From contig NZ_FOHW01000003.1 in assembly GCF_900111735.1 (NCBI RefSeq), forward strand, positions 212,383 to 276,382: a DNA stretch of 64,000 nt, in the 5' to 3' direction. This document shows positions 37,634-46,301 of the stretch, one piece after another. This stretch comes from Pseudomonas graminis (GTDB lineage: Bacteria > Pseudomonadota > Gammaproteobacteria > Pseudomonadales > Pseudomonadaceae). The notes under the pieces were generated by a model. That model saw only the letters and a list, made by a program, of their open reading frames with translations. It ran no database searches and was not told the DNA's origin. The position numbers were made by a program, and so were the translations under genes. Within the stretch, counting starts at the first letter, position 1; every line of letters begins with the position of its first letter.

Positions 37634-37668
37634 GCGCTGCGTGGGGAAGTACCAGCCCCACGCAGCGC
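37634..37668 (-). terminator. Strong inverted repeat downstream of araH
   Basis: 13-bp perfect stem GCGCTGCGTGGGG / CCCCACGCAGCGC with a 9-base loop, 19 bp after the araH stop. No T tract follows on the minus strand, so termination is inferred from location and stability. Confidence 0.55.
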
Positions 37669-37686
37669 ACGTTCATCGAAGCCTGA

Positions 37687-38652
37687 TCAGCGACGCTTCA
37701 ACCGGTCGATGATCACCGCCAGCAGCAGGATCGTGCCGCGAATCACATATTGGTAGAACGTGTCGATGTTCTTCAGGTTCATGGCATTTTCGATGATCGC
37801 CAGAATCAACACCCCGGCGATGACATGGCGAATCATGCCGATGCCGCCGCTCAGGGAAACGCCGCCCAGCACGCATGCAGAAATCACCGTCAGCTCGAAA
37901 CCCTGGCCGATCATTGGCTGACCCGAGGTCATGCGCGAGGCCAGCACCACACCGGCCAGCGCGCCAATCAGGCCGTGCACGGCGAAGATGAGGATCTTGG
38001 TACGGTTGACGTGGACACCTGCCAGCAACGCCGCTTCCTGGTTGCCGCCGATGGCCAGCGTGTTGCGCCCATAAGTGGTGTAGTTCAGCAGCCAGCCGAA
38101 GAATATAAAGCAGACGATGGTGATCAGAATCGGCACCGGCACGCCAAACAGCTGACCGTTACCGAACACGAAGAAGGCCTCGTCGCCGACGCCCACGGCT
38201 TTACCGTTGGAGAATATGTAAGCCAGCCCCCGGACAATCTGCATGGTCGCCAGGGTGGTGATCAGCGCGTTGATGCGCAGCTTTGCGATGACGATGCCGT
38301 TGATCAGCCCGACCAGCAAGCCCATGGCCAGCGCCGCCGATACGCCCAGAAACACGCTGTCGGTGTCGCGAATCACGATCCCGGCAATCACGCCTGAACA
38401 CGCCAGCACCGAACCGACCGACAGGTCGAAATGCCCGGATGCCAGGCAGTAGAGCATGGTGCAGGCGGCAATGCCGACCGTGGAAATGGCCAGGCCCAGG
38501 CCACGCATGTTCAGCGGCGACATGAAGTTGTCGATCAGCAGCGCACAGAGCACAAAAATGCCCAGTGCAGCCATGAGCATCGCCCAGTCGTCGACGAATC
38601 GACGCAGGTTCATGCCTTGGCGGGGAGCCGTCAGGCTGGATTCGGTAGACAT
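37687..38652 (-). CDS. araH: AraH, L-arabinose ABC transporter permease
   Basis: 321 residues from MSTESSLTAPRQG, chosen because GAGG is 5 bases upstream; an ATG at 38688 would add 12. About nine to ten membrane helices. Segments such as GLGLAISTVGIAACTMLYCL, SGHFDLSVGSVLACSGV, LRINALITTLATMQIVRGLA and ASRMTSGQPM closely resemble E. coli AraH (from memory). It is the membrane channel for the AraF-delivered sugar. Third gene of the araF-araG-araH unit, 56 bp after araG. Confidence 0.93.
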   Translation of the reverse strand: MSTESSLTAPRQGMNLRRFVDDWAMLMAALGIFVLCALLIDNFMSPLNMRGLGLAISTVGIAACTMLYCLASGHFDLSVGSVLACSGVIAGIVIRDTDSVFLGVSAALAMGLLVGLINGIVIAKLRINALITTLATMQIVRGLAYIFSNGKAVGVGDEAFFVFGNGQLFGVPVPILITIVCFIFFGWLLNYTTYGRNTLAIGGNQEAALLAGVHVNRTKILIFAVHGLIGALAGVVLASRMTSGQPMIGQGFELTVISACVLGGVSLSGGIGMIRHVIAGVLILAIIENAMNLKNIDTFYQYVIRGTILLLAVIIDRLKRR

Positions 38653-38708
38653 ACGCACCTCGTTCTTATTTTTCATAGCCGTTTTCATAACCAGGTTCTT
38701 GGTCGGGT

Positions 38709-40238
38709 TCAGCCACGGGTACGCGGCAATGCCAGTTGCAATAACCGCTGCTCATTGGCTTCTTCCCGGGACAGCTCGCCGGTGATAGCGCCTTCACTCA
38801 TGACCAGAATGCGATCGGAAATGCCCATGACCTCCATCAGGTCGCTGGACACTACGATGACCGCGATGCCGTCAGCGGCGAGGTTATGGATGATCTGATA
38901 GATCTCGGATTTCGCGCCGATGTCGATGCCACGGGTGGGCTCGTCCAGCAGCAGTACTTTCATCGGCATCGACAGCCAGCGGCCGAGAATGGCCTTCTGC
39001 TGATTGCCGCCCGACAGGAACAGCATCTGCTGCTCGGGCGAAGGCGTCTTGACGTTCATCGATTTGATCTGGTGCCTGGCGTTGTCACGCTCCCAGCGTC
39101 CCTGAATCAGGCAACCCAGGCTGACGTGCCGAGGCCGCGCGCCGATGTTGATGTTCTCGGCGACGCTGGACAGCGGCACGATGCCTTCTTTCTTGCGGTC
39201 CTCCGGGCACAGGAGAATGCCGGCGTCGATGGCGTCGCGCGGTGAACGCAGGTTCAGCGGCTTGCCCTCCAGTTGCAAAGTACCGGCCTGACTGCGCGTC
39301 AGCCCCGAGAGCATGCGAAACATCTCGGTCCGGCCGGCGCCGACCAGGCCGAAGAAGCCGAGGATCTCGCCCTTCTCCACCGCAAACGTCGCGGGCTCCT
39401 GCAAACCGGGGCCCATCAGCCCGGTCACGCGCAGGCTTGGCCCCTGGTGCTGACGCGGCCGATAGTTATAAATGTCCTGGATGTCGCGCCCGACCATGCA
39501 GGTCACCAGGCGATCATGGTCCAGATCGGCCATGTCCTCGAAGGTGCGCACGAAGCGTCCGTCCTTGAACACGGTCACGGCGTCACACACGCGGAAGATT
39601 TCTTCCATGCGGTGGGAAACGTAGAGAATGACCCGGCCCTCGTCACGCAGCCGGGTGATGATTGCCATCAAACGATCGATCTCGCGCGCCGACAGACTGC
39701 TGGTGGGTTCGTCGAACGCGATGACGTGGGCATTGCGCGACATGGCCTTGGCAATTTCCACCAGCTGCCGCTGCCCCAGGGAAAGATCACCCAGACGCGT
39801 ATTCGGGTCGATCTCGTCGGCCAGGCCTTTGAGCAGCTCCCGCGCGCGCCGGACCATGGCCCGGCGGTTGATCATGCCCCAGCGATTGGGCATGTGACCG
39901 AGCAGCAGGTTTTCCGCCACCGACATTTCCGGGACCAGGTGCAGTTCCTGGTGAATCACGGCCACGCCGGCCGCGATGCTGTCGGCGGTGGATTTGAACG
40001 CCAGATGCTGGTCGCCGATCTGCAGATCGCCGCTGTTGGGCTGGTACGAACCGCCGAGAATCTTCAGCAGCGTCGATTTACCCGCGCCGTTCTCGCCCAT
40101 CAGCGCGTGAACGCTGCCTGGCCGAGCTTCAAAATTGATGTCCGACAGCGCCTTCACCCCGGGAAAAGTCTTGCCGATCCCGTTGAAGCGCAGGCTGCCG
40201 CCAGGCTGAACCTGTTGTTGAACCGATGCCTGTTGCAT
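38709..40238 (-). CDS. araG: AraG, L-arabinose ABC transporter ATPase
   Basis: 509 residues with two ABC domains in tandem, typical of sugar importers. The first domain has Walker A GENGAGKSTLLK, signature LSLGQRQLVEIAKAM and Walker B VIAFDEPTSSLS. The second has FGLVGAGRTEMFR in place of a canonical Walker A (normal in this family), LSGGNQQKAILGRWL and LLLDEPTRGIDIG. Located between araF (93 bp away) and araH. Confidence 0.94.
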   Translation of the reverse strand: MQQASVQQQVQPGGSLRFNGIGKTFPGVKALSDINFEARPGSVHALMGENGAGKSTLLKILGGSYQPNSGDLQIGDQHLAFKSTADSIAAGVAVIHQELHLVPEMSVAENLLLGHMPNRWGMINRRAMVRRARELLKGLADEIDPNTRLGDLSLGQRQLVEIAKAMSRNAHVIAFDEPTSSLSAREIDRLMAIITRLRDEGRVILYVSHRMEEIFRVCDAVTVFKDGRFVRTFEDMADLDHDRLVTCMVGRDIQDIYNYRPRQHQGPSLRVTGLMGPGLQEPATFAVEKGEILGFFGLVGAGRTEMFRMLSGLTRSQAGTLQLEGKPLNLRSPRDAIDAGILLCPEDRKKEGIVPLSSVAENINIGARPRHVSLGCLIQGRWERDNARHQIKSMNVKTPSPEQQMLFLSGGNQQKAILGRWLSMPMKVLLLDEPTRGIDIGAKSEIYQIIHNLAADGIAVIVVSSDLMEVMGISDRILVMSEGAITGELSREEANEQRLLQLALPRTRG

Positions 40239-40331
40239 GAACCACCTCCACCCCGCCCCACCCTTTGCGGATGGAACGGGGCCTTGCAGATATCCGCCTG
40301 AGAGCCAGGCGTCCCGACTCGACTGCCGCGC

Positions 40332-41342
40332 TTACTTGTACAGACCGATCTTGGTCAGCACTTCCTTGAAGTTGGCACGGGTGATCAGCGTCACGTCGTC
40401 CATCGCGGTGTATTTCGCAGGCTCTTTGCCGGTGGTGACCCACTCGTACATCTGCAGGGCGGTGTTGTAGCCCTCTTTGTCAGGGCTGGGCAGCATCGAC
40501 CCGAAGAAGCCGCTTTCCTTCTTCTTCAGCTCGTCGATGGCGTCAGTACCATTGATGCCGATGCCGATCACGTTGGCCGCTGTGAAGCCGGCGCCAGCCG
40601 TCGCACGTACGCCGCCCAGCACCGTGTTGTCGTTCATGCCGCCGATGATGAGGTTCTTGGCGCCGCTTGGCAGTTTGGGCAGGGCCGCACCGGTGGAGTC
40701 CATGCTGCCAGGCACGTCGAGGGTTTTCTGCGGAGCGAAGAGGATATGGTCTTCAGGCATACCGGCTTTCTTCAACGCATCCACCGAACCGTCGGTGCGC
40801 TTCTTGCCAGTATCCAATTCGTTGTAGGTGTTGATGATCGCATAGGTTTCTTTCCAGTCCCACTTGCGATTCTTCGCTTCGTCGGCCATGGCCGCGCCCT
40901 GTTTCTGGCCGACTTCGAACGCCGCCATGCCCAGATACGGAACGTCCTCCATGAACTTGCCTTTGGCGTCGACAAAGCGGTCATCGACAGCCATGACTTT
41001 CAAACCATTCGCTTTGGCTTTGGCGACGATGGACGGGCCGAGGGATACATCAGGCGGGCAGATGACAAACCCTTTGGCGCCGTTGGCGGCAAGGCTGTCG
41101 ATGGCGGAGAGGGTTTTTTCACCGTCGGGAACGGCGATTTTGATCACTTCGAAACCGTGGTCTTTACCGGCTTTCTCGGCAAACTGCCACTCGGTCTGGA
41201 ACCAGGGCTCTTCAGCCTGCTTGACCAGAAAGCCGATCTTGACCTTCTCGGCGTCGGCGGCGGATACACCGGCGCTGATGCCCAGAATGGCGGTGGCAAC
41301 AGCAGCACAGCACAGGGAACGAATCCCGTGGCGACTCAACAT
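40332..41342 (-). CDS. araF: AraF, periplasmic L-arabinose-binding protein
   Basis: 336 residues with a signal peptide ending SAGVSAADA. The mature part closely resembles E. coli AraF: GFLVKQAEEPWFQTEWQFAE, KIAVPDGEKTLSAIDSLAAN, GAKGFVICPPD, GMNDNTVLGGVRAT, IGIGINGTDAI and SLLPSPD-like MLPSPDKEGY. This identity makes L-arabinose the likely main substrate; galactose and fucose also bind E. coli AraF. AAGGAG is placed 8 bases before the ATG. The 164-bp leader contains an AT-rich motif shared with the gntR upstream region. Confidence 0.93.
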   Translation of the reverse strand: MLSRHGIRSLCCAAVATAILGISAGVSAADAEKVKIGFLVKQAEEPWFQTEWQFAEKAGKDHGFEVIKIAVPDGEKTLSAIDSLAANGAKGFVICPPDVSLGPSIVAKAKANGLKVMAVDDRFVDAKGKFMEDVPYLGMAAFEVGQKQGAAMADEAKNRKWDWKETYAIINTYNELDTGKKRTDGSVDALKKAGMPEDHILFAPQKTLDVPGSMDSTGAALPKLPSGAKNLIIGGMNDNTVLGGVRATAGAGFTAANVIGIGINGTDAIDELKKKESGFFGSMLPSPDKEGYNTALQMYEWVTTGKEPAKYTAMDDVTLITRANFKEVLTKIGLYK

Positions 41343-41445
41343 AGCTAACTCCTTATTTTTATTGACTAGCTACAGCGTTCAGCAGTGAGTGTCGGGGCGG
41401 TATGCAGGTGAAAACAGCGCAGGCCGCTCGACTGAAAACAGTCAT

Positions 41446-41455
41446 ATCATATTAT
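41446..41455. promoter_or_regulatory. ATCATATTAT motif upstream of araF
   Basis: Lies about 105 bp before the araF start, in AT-rich DNA. It resembles ATCATACGAT upstream of gntR (43218) and ATCATACGAA at 36819, so it could be a binding site of the GntR-type regulator. Tentative. Confidence 0.35.
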
Positions 41456-41506
41456 CAATGAAGCCTATGTAACCGAGTGTCACACCTCACCGGCGCAGGG
41501 TTTGGG

Positions 41507-42385
41507 TCACCCCGCAAAGCGGTGCGAGGCCATTCCCTTGATGCCGATTTCCATCTGAATCACAGACCCGTCCAGCTCCAGCGCATCCTCTGCAGGCCGC
41601 GCGCTGGTCACAAATAAAGTGGTCATCTCAGGCCCGCCAAACACACAACTGGTGGGGTGACTGACCGGCAATTCGACGACCCGATCAACGCTGCCATCAG
41701 GGGCAAAGCGGATCAGGCAACCGCCTCCCCAGCGGGCGTTCCAGACGAAACCGTCTTCGTCCATCGCCGAGCCATCAGGTGCGCCGCGGGCATGCTCATG
41801 GGCCCAGACTTCGCGATCGCCCAGGGAGTCATCATCGTTGATCGGGTAACGATAGATCACACCGTCCAGGGTGTCGGCGGTCAGCACAGCAGAACCGTTT
41901 GCCGGCCAGACCAGGGTGTTGACGATGCCCTGCCCACCCAGCAAGGGCGCAACTGAGGCATCGCTGTCAACGAGGAAAAGTCCGCCCGACCGGCGCTCGA
42001 TCGGCAAGTCGCCGCCCTGCTCGTCCAGATTGTTCTGCATCGTCCCCAGCCACAGCCGACCCTGCCGGTCGCAACGGGCTTCATTGGCACGGTTGCCCGG
42101 CACGGGGTCGGCGGCAATCAGCAGAGAAATAACAGGTTGACCAGAAGGGGAATCGAGGTCGAGACGATGGACGCCACTGGCGAGGGTGACCAGTGCGTCG
42201 CCCTGGGTGGTGGGTATGAAGGCAGAAACAGGTTCGCTGAACTGCCAGTGGGACAGCTGGCCTTCGCGCAAGCGCAACGCGCGGAAGCCGGCGATATCGA
42301 CCCAGTACAGCGCCTGGTGGGTAGGGTCCCAGAATGGCCCTTCGGCCAGTTTGAAACGCTGGTCGCAGACCGGCAGCCATTTCAT
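41507..42385 (-). CDS. SMP-30/gluconolactonase family sugar lactonase (likely L-arabinolactonase)
   Basis: 292 residues from MKWLPVCDQRFKLAEGPFWD, with AGGAAA upstream. Six-bladed propeller family. The metal ligands are visible: Glu in LAEGPFWD, Asn in VPGNRANEARCDRQGRLWLG, Asn/Asp in NTLVWPANGSAVLTADT and Asp in GAPDGSAMDEDGFVWNARWG. It opens an aldonolactone ring. Position between the araFGH genes and the GntR regulator points to L-arabinono-1,4-lactone in the non-phosphorylating pathway. The sugar dehydrogenase that would make the lactone is not in the window. Confidence 0.85.
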   Translation of the reverse strand: MKWLPVCDQRFKLAEGPFWDPTHQALYWVDIAGFRALRLREGQLSHWQFSEPVSAFIPTTQGDALVTLASGVHRLDLDSPSGQPVISLLIAADPVPGNRANEARCDRQGRLWLGTMQNNLDEQGGDLPIERRSGGLFLVDSDASVAPLLGGQGIVNTLVWPANGSAVLTADTLDGVIYRYPINDDDSLGDREVWAHEHARGAPDGSAMDEDGFVWNARWGGGCLIRFAPDGSVDRVVELPVSHPTSCVFGGPEMTTLFVTSARPAEDALELDGSVIQMEIGIKGMASHRFAG

Positions 42386-42461
42386 GGAAAATTTCCTGCT
42401 TATTATTATAGGTCCGTGAGCCACTCAAAAAGCTCACCTGTAAAACGTCTCACTCGGCCAG

Positions 42462-43172
42462 TCATGAGCTGCGCGACAGGGGTTGTTCCCGACAACGCGC
42501 AATCACTTCACCGGCGTTTTCAATCAGGCTCATGCAGGCCCACACACCCCTCGCCGAATCCCGGTTGGCGATGGCATCTGCCAGATTCTTGTGCAACGGC
42601 AAGGTTCTGCCCAGTTCTCCAGGCACCGCCGATGACACTTCGAACGAGATCGCCAGCAAAGCGCCCAGTGCCGGCAACATCTGTTCGATGAACTGGTTAT
42701 GGCTCGCCGCTAACACCGCTTCATGGAAGTGTTGATCCGCAGCGTTGTAATCACTCGAGTCCGCCACACTGGCCGCAAGCCGCATATAAGCTGCCTGAAT
42801 CCCGGCAATCTGCTCCGGTGTCGCCCTTTCACATGCCCAACGCACGGCCATCGGTTCTATGGCGCGCCTCAAATCCAGCAGGTCCAGCACAAAACTTTCC
42901 GGCAGCCCCTTCGCCGCCAGCCACCCCACCACTTGCGGGTCAAACAGATTCCAGCTGCGCACCGGCAATACCCGCGTGCCCACCTTGGGTCCGACTTCCA
43001 GCAATCCTTTAGCCACCAGTGTTTTGATGGCCTCGCGAATCACGGTACGACTGACACCGAATTCTTCACCCAACGCCGCCTCAACCTTTAGCGACTGCCC
43101 CGGCATCACATGGCCTTGAGCAATCCAGGCCCCCAGGCGGTCTACCGTAGACGCGTGAAAACTGCTGCTCAT
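42462..43172 (-). CDS. GntR-family (FadR/FCD subfamily) regulator of the ara cluster
   Basis: 236 residues. N-terminal winged helix typical of GntR (LKVEAALGEEFGVSRTVIRE, AIKTLVAKGLLEVGPKVGTR). The C-terminal all-helical FCD domain has the metal-binding pattern (FVLDLLDLRRAIEPMAVRWA, DQHFHEAVLAASHN, LHKNLADAIANRD). It precedes the lactonase by 76 bp on the same strand, so it is probably co-transcribed and controls uptake and oxidation of the sugar. It is divergent from the aldose epimerase gene. The effector is likely a pathway intermediate (inference). Confidence 0.9.
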   Translation of the reverse strand: MSSSFHASTVDRLGAWIAQGHVMPGQSLKVEAALGEEFGVSRTVIREAIKTLVAKGLLEVGPKVGTRVLPVRSWNLFDPQVVGWLAAKGLPESFVLDLLDLRRAIEPMAVRWACERATPEQIAGIQAAYMRLAASVADSSDYNAADQHFHEAVLAASHNQFIEQMLPALGALLAISFEVSSAVPGELGRTLPLHKNLADAIANRDSARGVWACMSLIENAGEVIARCREQPLSRSS

Positions 43173-43211
43173 TGATCCGCCCCTGTTTGCGGTGTGTTCC
43201 GCAAAACGAGG

Positions 43212-43230
43212 CTAATGATCATACGATTAG
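43212..43230. promoter_or_regulatory. CTAAT-GATCATACG-ATTAG imperfect palindrome upstream of gntR
   Basis: Lies 40-58 bp upstream of the gntR start in the 361-bp divergent region (43173-43533) shared with the epimerase. CTAAT/ATTAG arms flank ATCATACGAT, which also occurs in related form upstream of araF. Candidate autoregulatory operator. The rest of the region is AT-rich near 43305-43345 and shows no gene. Confidence 0.45.
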
Positions 43231-43533
43231 GAGTCAAACGCCTGTACAGACAGACAATCCTGGGCTAGACCTTCCCGCATCGGAACGGACACTGCCTTTC
43301 GCCAAATAGTATTACAATTTATTTTTAAAGCGAGTGCTTTTGATCTATAACTCGAAATATCAGCGCCAGACGGCTCAAATAGTATGACCAATCACCGGAT
43401 ACTGCGCCGCCGAGCCGTCGCGACAGACGCCGCGATCAGAGCAACAAGGGTGCTGCCCTCGGGCAACGCCCGTGACAACGCCGATAGCAACACGCTGGTA
43501 AAACATGCCCATAAAAACAAAAGGATCGACGCA

Positions 43534-44676
43534 ATGAGAAAGACGCTTATACCTGCCATAGGCTTGTCGCTGATGGCCGCCGCCCTGCAAGTGCACGCCG
43601 CCGGACTGTCCACCGAACACGGCGCTTTTGGCAAACTTGCCGATGGCACCCCGGTCGAGAAATACACCCTGCGCAACAGCCAGGGCATGCAGGCTACCGT
43701 GATCACTTACGGCGGCACGCTCCAGTCACTGCTGGTACCGGATAAGCACGGCAAGGCCGAGGACGTGGTCCTGGGCTTCGATGATGTGGATGGCTATGTC
43801 AACGGCACCGCGTTTTTCGGCGCTACCATCGGCCGCTTCGGCAATCGCCTGGCCGGCGGCAAGTTCACTCTGGATGGCAAGAGCTATCAAGTTCCGCTGA
43901 ACGACAAGACCAACTCACTGCATGGCGGCCCGAAAGGCTTCGACAAGCAGATCTGGAAGGCTCAAGAGGTCAAGGACAAAGGCTCGGTCGGGGTCAAGCT
44001 GACGTACGTTTCGGTGGATGGCGAGATGGGTTTCCCCGGGACGCTGAAAACCGAAGTCACCTACAGCCTGAACGACAAGAACGAGTTGCGCATTCAGTAC
44101 CACGCGACGACAGACAAACCGACCGTGCTCAACCTCACCAACCACAGCTACTTCAACCTGGCCGGCGCGGGTAACGGCGACATCCTTGATCAGGTGGCGG
44201 TGGTGCATGCTGGGCATTACACGCCGGTCAACGAGACGCTGATCCCGACCGGCGAGCTCCCGTCAGTGGCCGGCACACCGTTTGACTTCCTCAAGCCTGT
44301 CGCCTTCGGCAAGCGCATTCGTGAAGACAACCAGCAGCTCAAGTTTGCTGAAGCGACCCAAGGCGGCTACGACCACAACTGGGTGCTCGACACCAAGGGC
44401 AAACTGTCGAATCTGGCAGCGGACGTAGTCGATCCGAAGTCCGGGCGCCGCCTGCAGCTGTTCACCACCGAGCCTGGGGTCCAGCTGTACACGGGCAATT
44501 TCCTCGACGGCACTGTCAAAGGCAAGGGCGGCAAGATCTACCCGCACTGGGGCGCATTCACGCTGGAAACCCAGCACTACCCGGACTCGCCGAACCAACC
44601 TGCCTTTCCTTCCACCCGCCTGGACCCGGGCAAGGCCTACACCCAGACCACTGTGTTCAAATTCCTGAACAAGTAA
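43534..44676 (+). CDS. galM: Periplasmic aldose 1-epimerase (mutarotase)
   Basis: 380 residues from MRKTLIPAIGLSLMAAALQV, with AAAAGGA upstream. A signal peptide ends VHAAG, so the enzyme is exported, unlike cytoplasmic E. coli GalM. Catalytic and binding motifs: IGRFGNRLAGGKF, NSLHGGPKGFDK (His), LTNHSYFNLAG (His), DHNWVLD (Asp), ETQHYPDSPNQPAFPS (Glu, His). It interconverts sugar anomers before uptake or oxidation. Divergent from the GntR regulator and so probably part of the arabinose response. Confidence 0.93.
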   Translation: MRKTLIPAIGLSLMAAALQVHAAGLSTEHGAFGKLADGTPVEKYTLRNSQGMQATVITYGGTLQSLLVPDKHGKAEDVVLGFDDVDGYVNGTAFFGATIGRFGNRLAGGKFTLDGKSYQVPLNDKTNSLHGGPKGFDKQIWKAQEVKDKGSVGVKLTYVSVDGEMGFPGTLKTEVTYSLNDKNELRIQYHATTDKPTVLNLTNHSYFNLAGAGNGDILDQVAVVHAGHYTPVNETLIPTGELPSVAGTPFDFLKPVAFGKRIREDNQQLKFAEATQGGYDHNWVLDTKGKLSNLAADVVDPKSGRRLQLFTTEPGVQLYTGNFLDGTVKGKGGKIYPHWGAFTLETQHYPDSPNQPAFPSTRLDPGKAYTQTTVFKFLNK

Positions 44677-44936
44677 CCGTTTGAGTGTAAAAAACGGCGC
44701 GGCAGGATGACAAAAACGTCGTCGCTGCCGCGTCGGACAACGCTGCATGCAGCCAAGCCACCACTAAACCCCATTGAAACCGGGGCTATGCCATTCATTT
44801 GTAAGGGTGGACCACTGTTTGCCAATCGTTCTGTACTAAAGCTAACCGTTTGGCTTAGAAGGGAGATTTCGAGTGAATTTTCCCGGCGGTGACGACTCAG
44901 TTACAAAGTGAGTGACTGATAGGGAGGTTTGCAAGC

Positions 44937-45161
44937 GTGGGACAGTACAAGCATTTCAGAATCGATTATCTGCTGCACGGCAGCTACAAAAGCTTCTACA
45001 TCAGCGCAGAAGGCATGGACAACGCATCAGCCTGGCACTGGGCTTCGGTGGATGCCGGGTTCGGCCAGATTCCCAAATACCGGTCGGACAGGGTCCCGAA
45101 AGTGACCAAGCCGAAAGCCGAGCAACTGGGTCTGACCGACGTTGAGTGGGCAGAGTCCTGA
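44937..45161 (+). CDS. DUF6555-type small protein
   Basis: 74 residues from a GTG, with GGGAGG upstream. It begins YKHFRIDYLLHGSYKSFYIS and ends GLTDVEWAES; the pattern matches small Pseudomonas proteins annotated as DUF6555, as I recall. Hydrophilic, no signal, no membrane helix. Function unknown. A terminator hairpin overlaps the stop codon. The 260-bp region before it holds only a GCGGCAG/CTGCCGC inverted repeat near 44701-44733, possibly the end of the epimerase transcript. Confidence 0.65.
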   Translation: MGQYKHFRIDYLLHGSYKSFYISAEGMDNASAWHWASVDAGFGQIPKYRSDRVPKVTKPKAEQLGLTDVEWAES

Positions 45162-45180
45162 TCATCCGATCAGGGCTTTT
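45157..45180 (+). terminator. Terminator overlapping the DUF6555 gene stop codon
   Basis: CCTGATC-ATCC-GATCAGG stem followed by GCTTTT. The TGA stop is inside the left arm. Confidence 0.75.
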
Positions 45181-45235
45181 CACCCACGGACCCCTTCGCT
45201 GAACCGCATGAGTTATACCTTCGGAAACTTGCCTT

Positions 45236-45263
45236 GTCAGCGCGTCGAGATCGACGCGCTGAC
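45236..45263. repeat. Perfect 28-bp palindrome
   Basis: GTCAGCGCGTCGA and TCGACGCGCTGAC arms (13 bp, no mismatch) around GA. It lies in the 390-bp gene-free stretch 45162-45551. There is no T tract and no flanking gene closer than 75 bp. Confidence 0.8.
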
Positions 45264-45426
45264 TGGCATCTGAAAGCCTGATCCCTCCCTCGATTGCTCC
45301 CCGCCCATTCCTGGCCTGTTCTCAATAGAATTCTGACGATTAACCTGCTGCGTCGGCGCCAGTGGCAAACCTGATCATTAAACGACCATTGCAGCTAAAG
45401 CCTTGCAACTACAGGCTTACAGAAAC

Positions 45427-45435
45427 TTATCCACA
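45427..45435 (+). promoter_or_regulatory. Consensus DnaA box TTATCCACA
   Basis: Exact consensus nonamer, with a degenerate inverted partner CGTGGACAA about 20 bases on. A single exact box can arise by chance; no origin features (AT-rich unwinding region, box cluster) are present. Confidence 0.3.
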
Positions 45436-45551
45436 GAGATATTCACGCTTTCCGTGGACAACTTTTTCAACGAAATGACGTTGACTTTATCGCCCTCCCC
45501 GGCCTAGCCAGCGCTCCAGAAAAGCCCCGGCCAGCCCGACGATTTCCTGCT

Positions 45552-46301
<750 letters not shown>

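Noticed and set aside
45427..45435. A possible replication origin at the DnaA box
   Set aside because: Only one exact box and no dnaA, gyrB or AT-rich unwinding region nearby.
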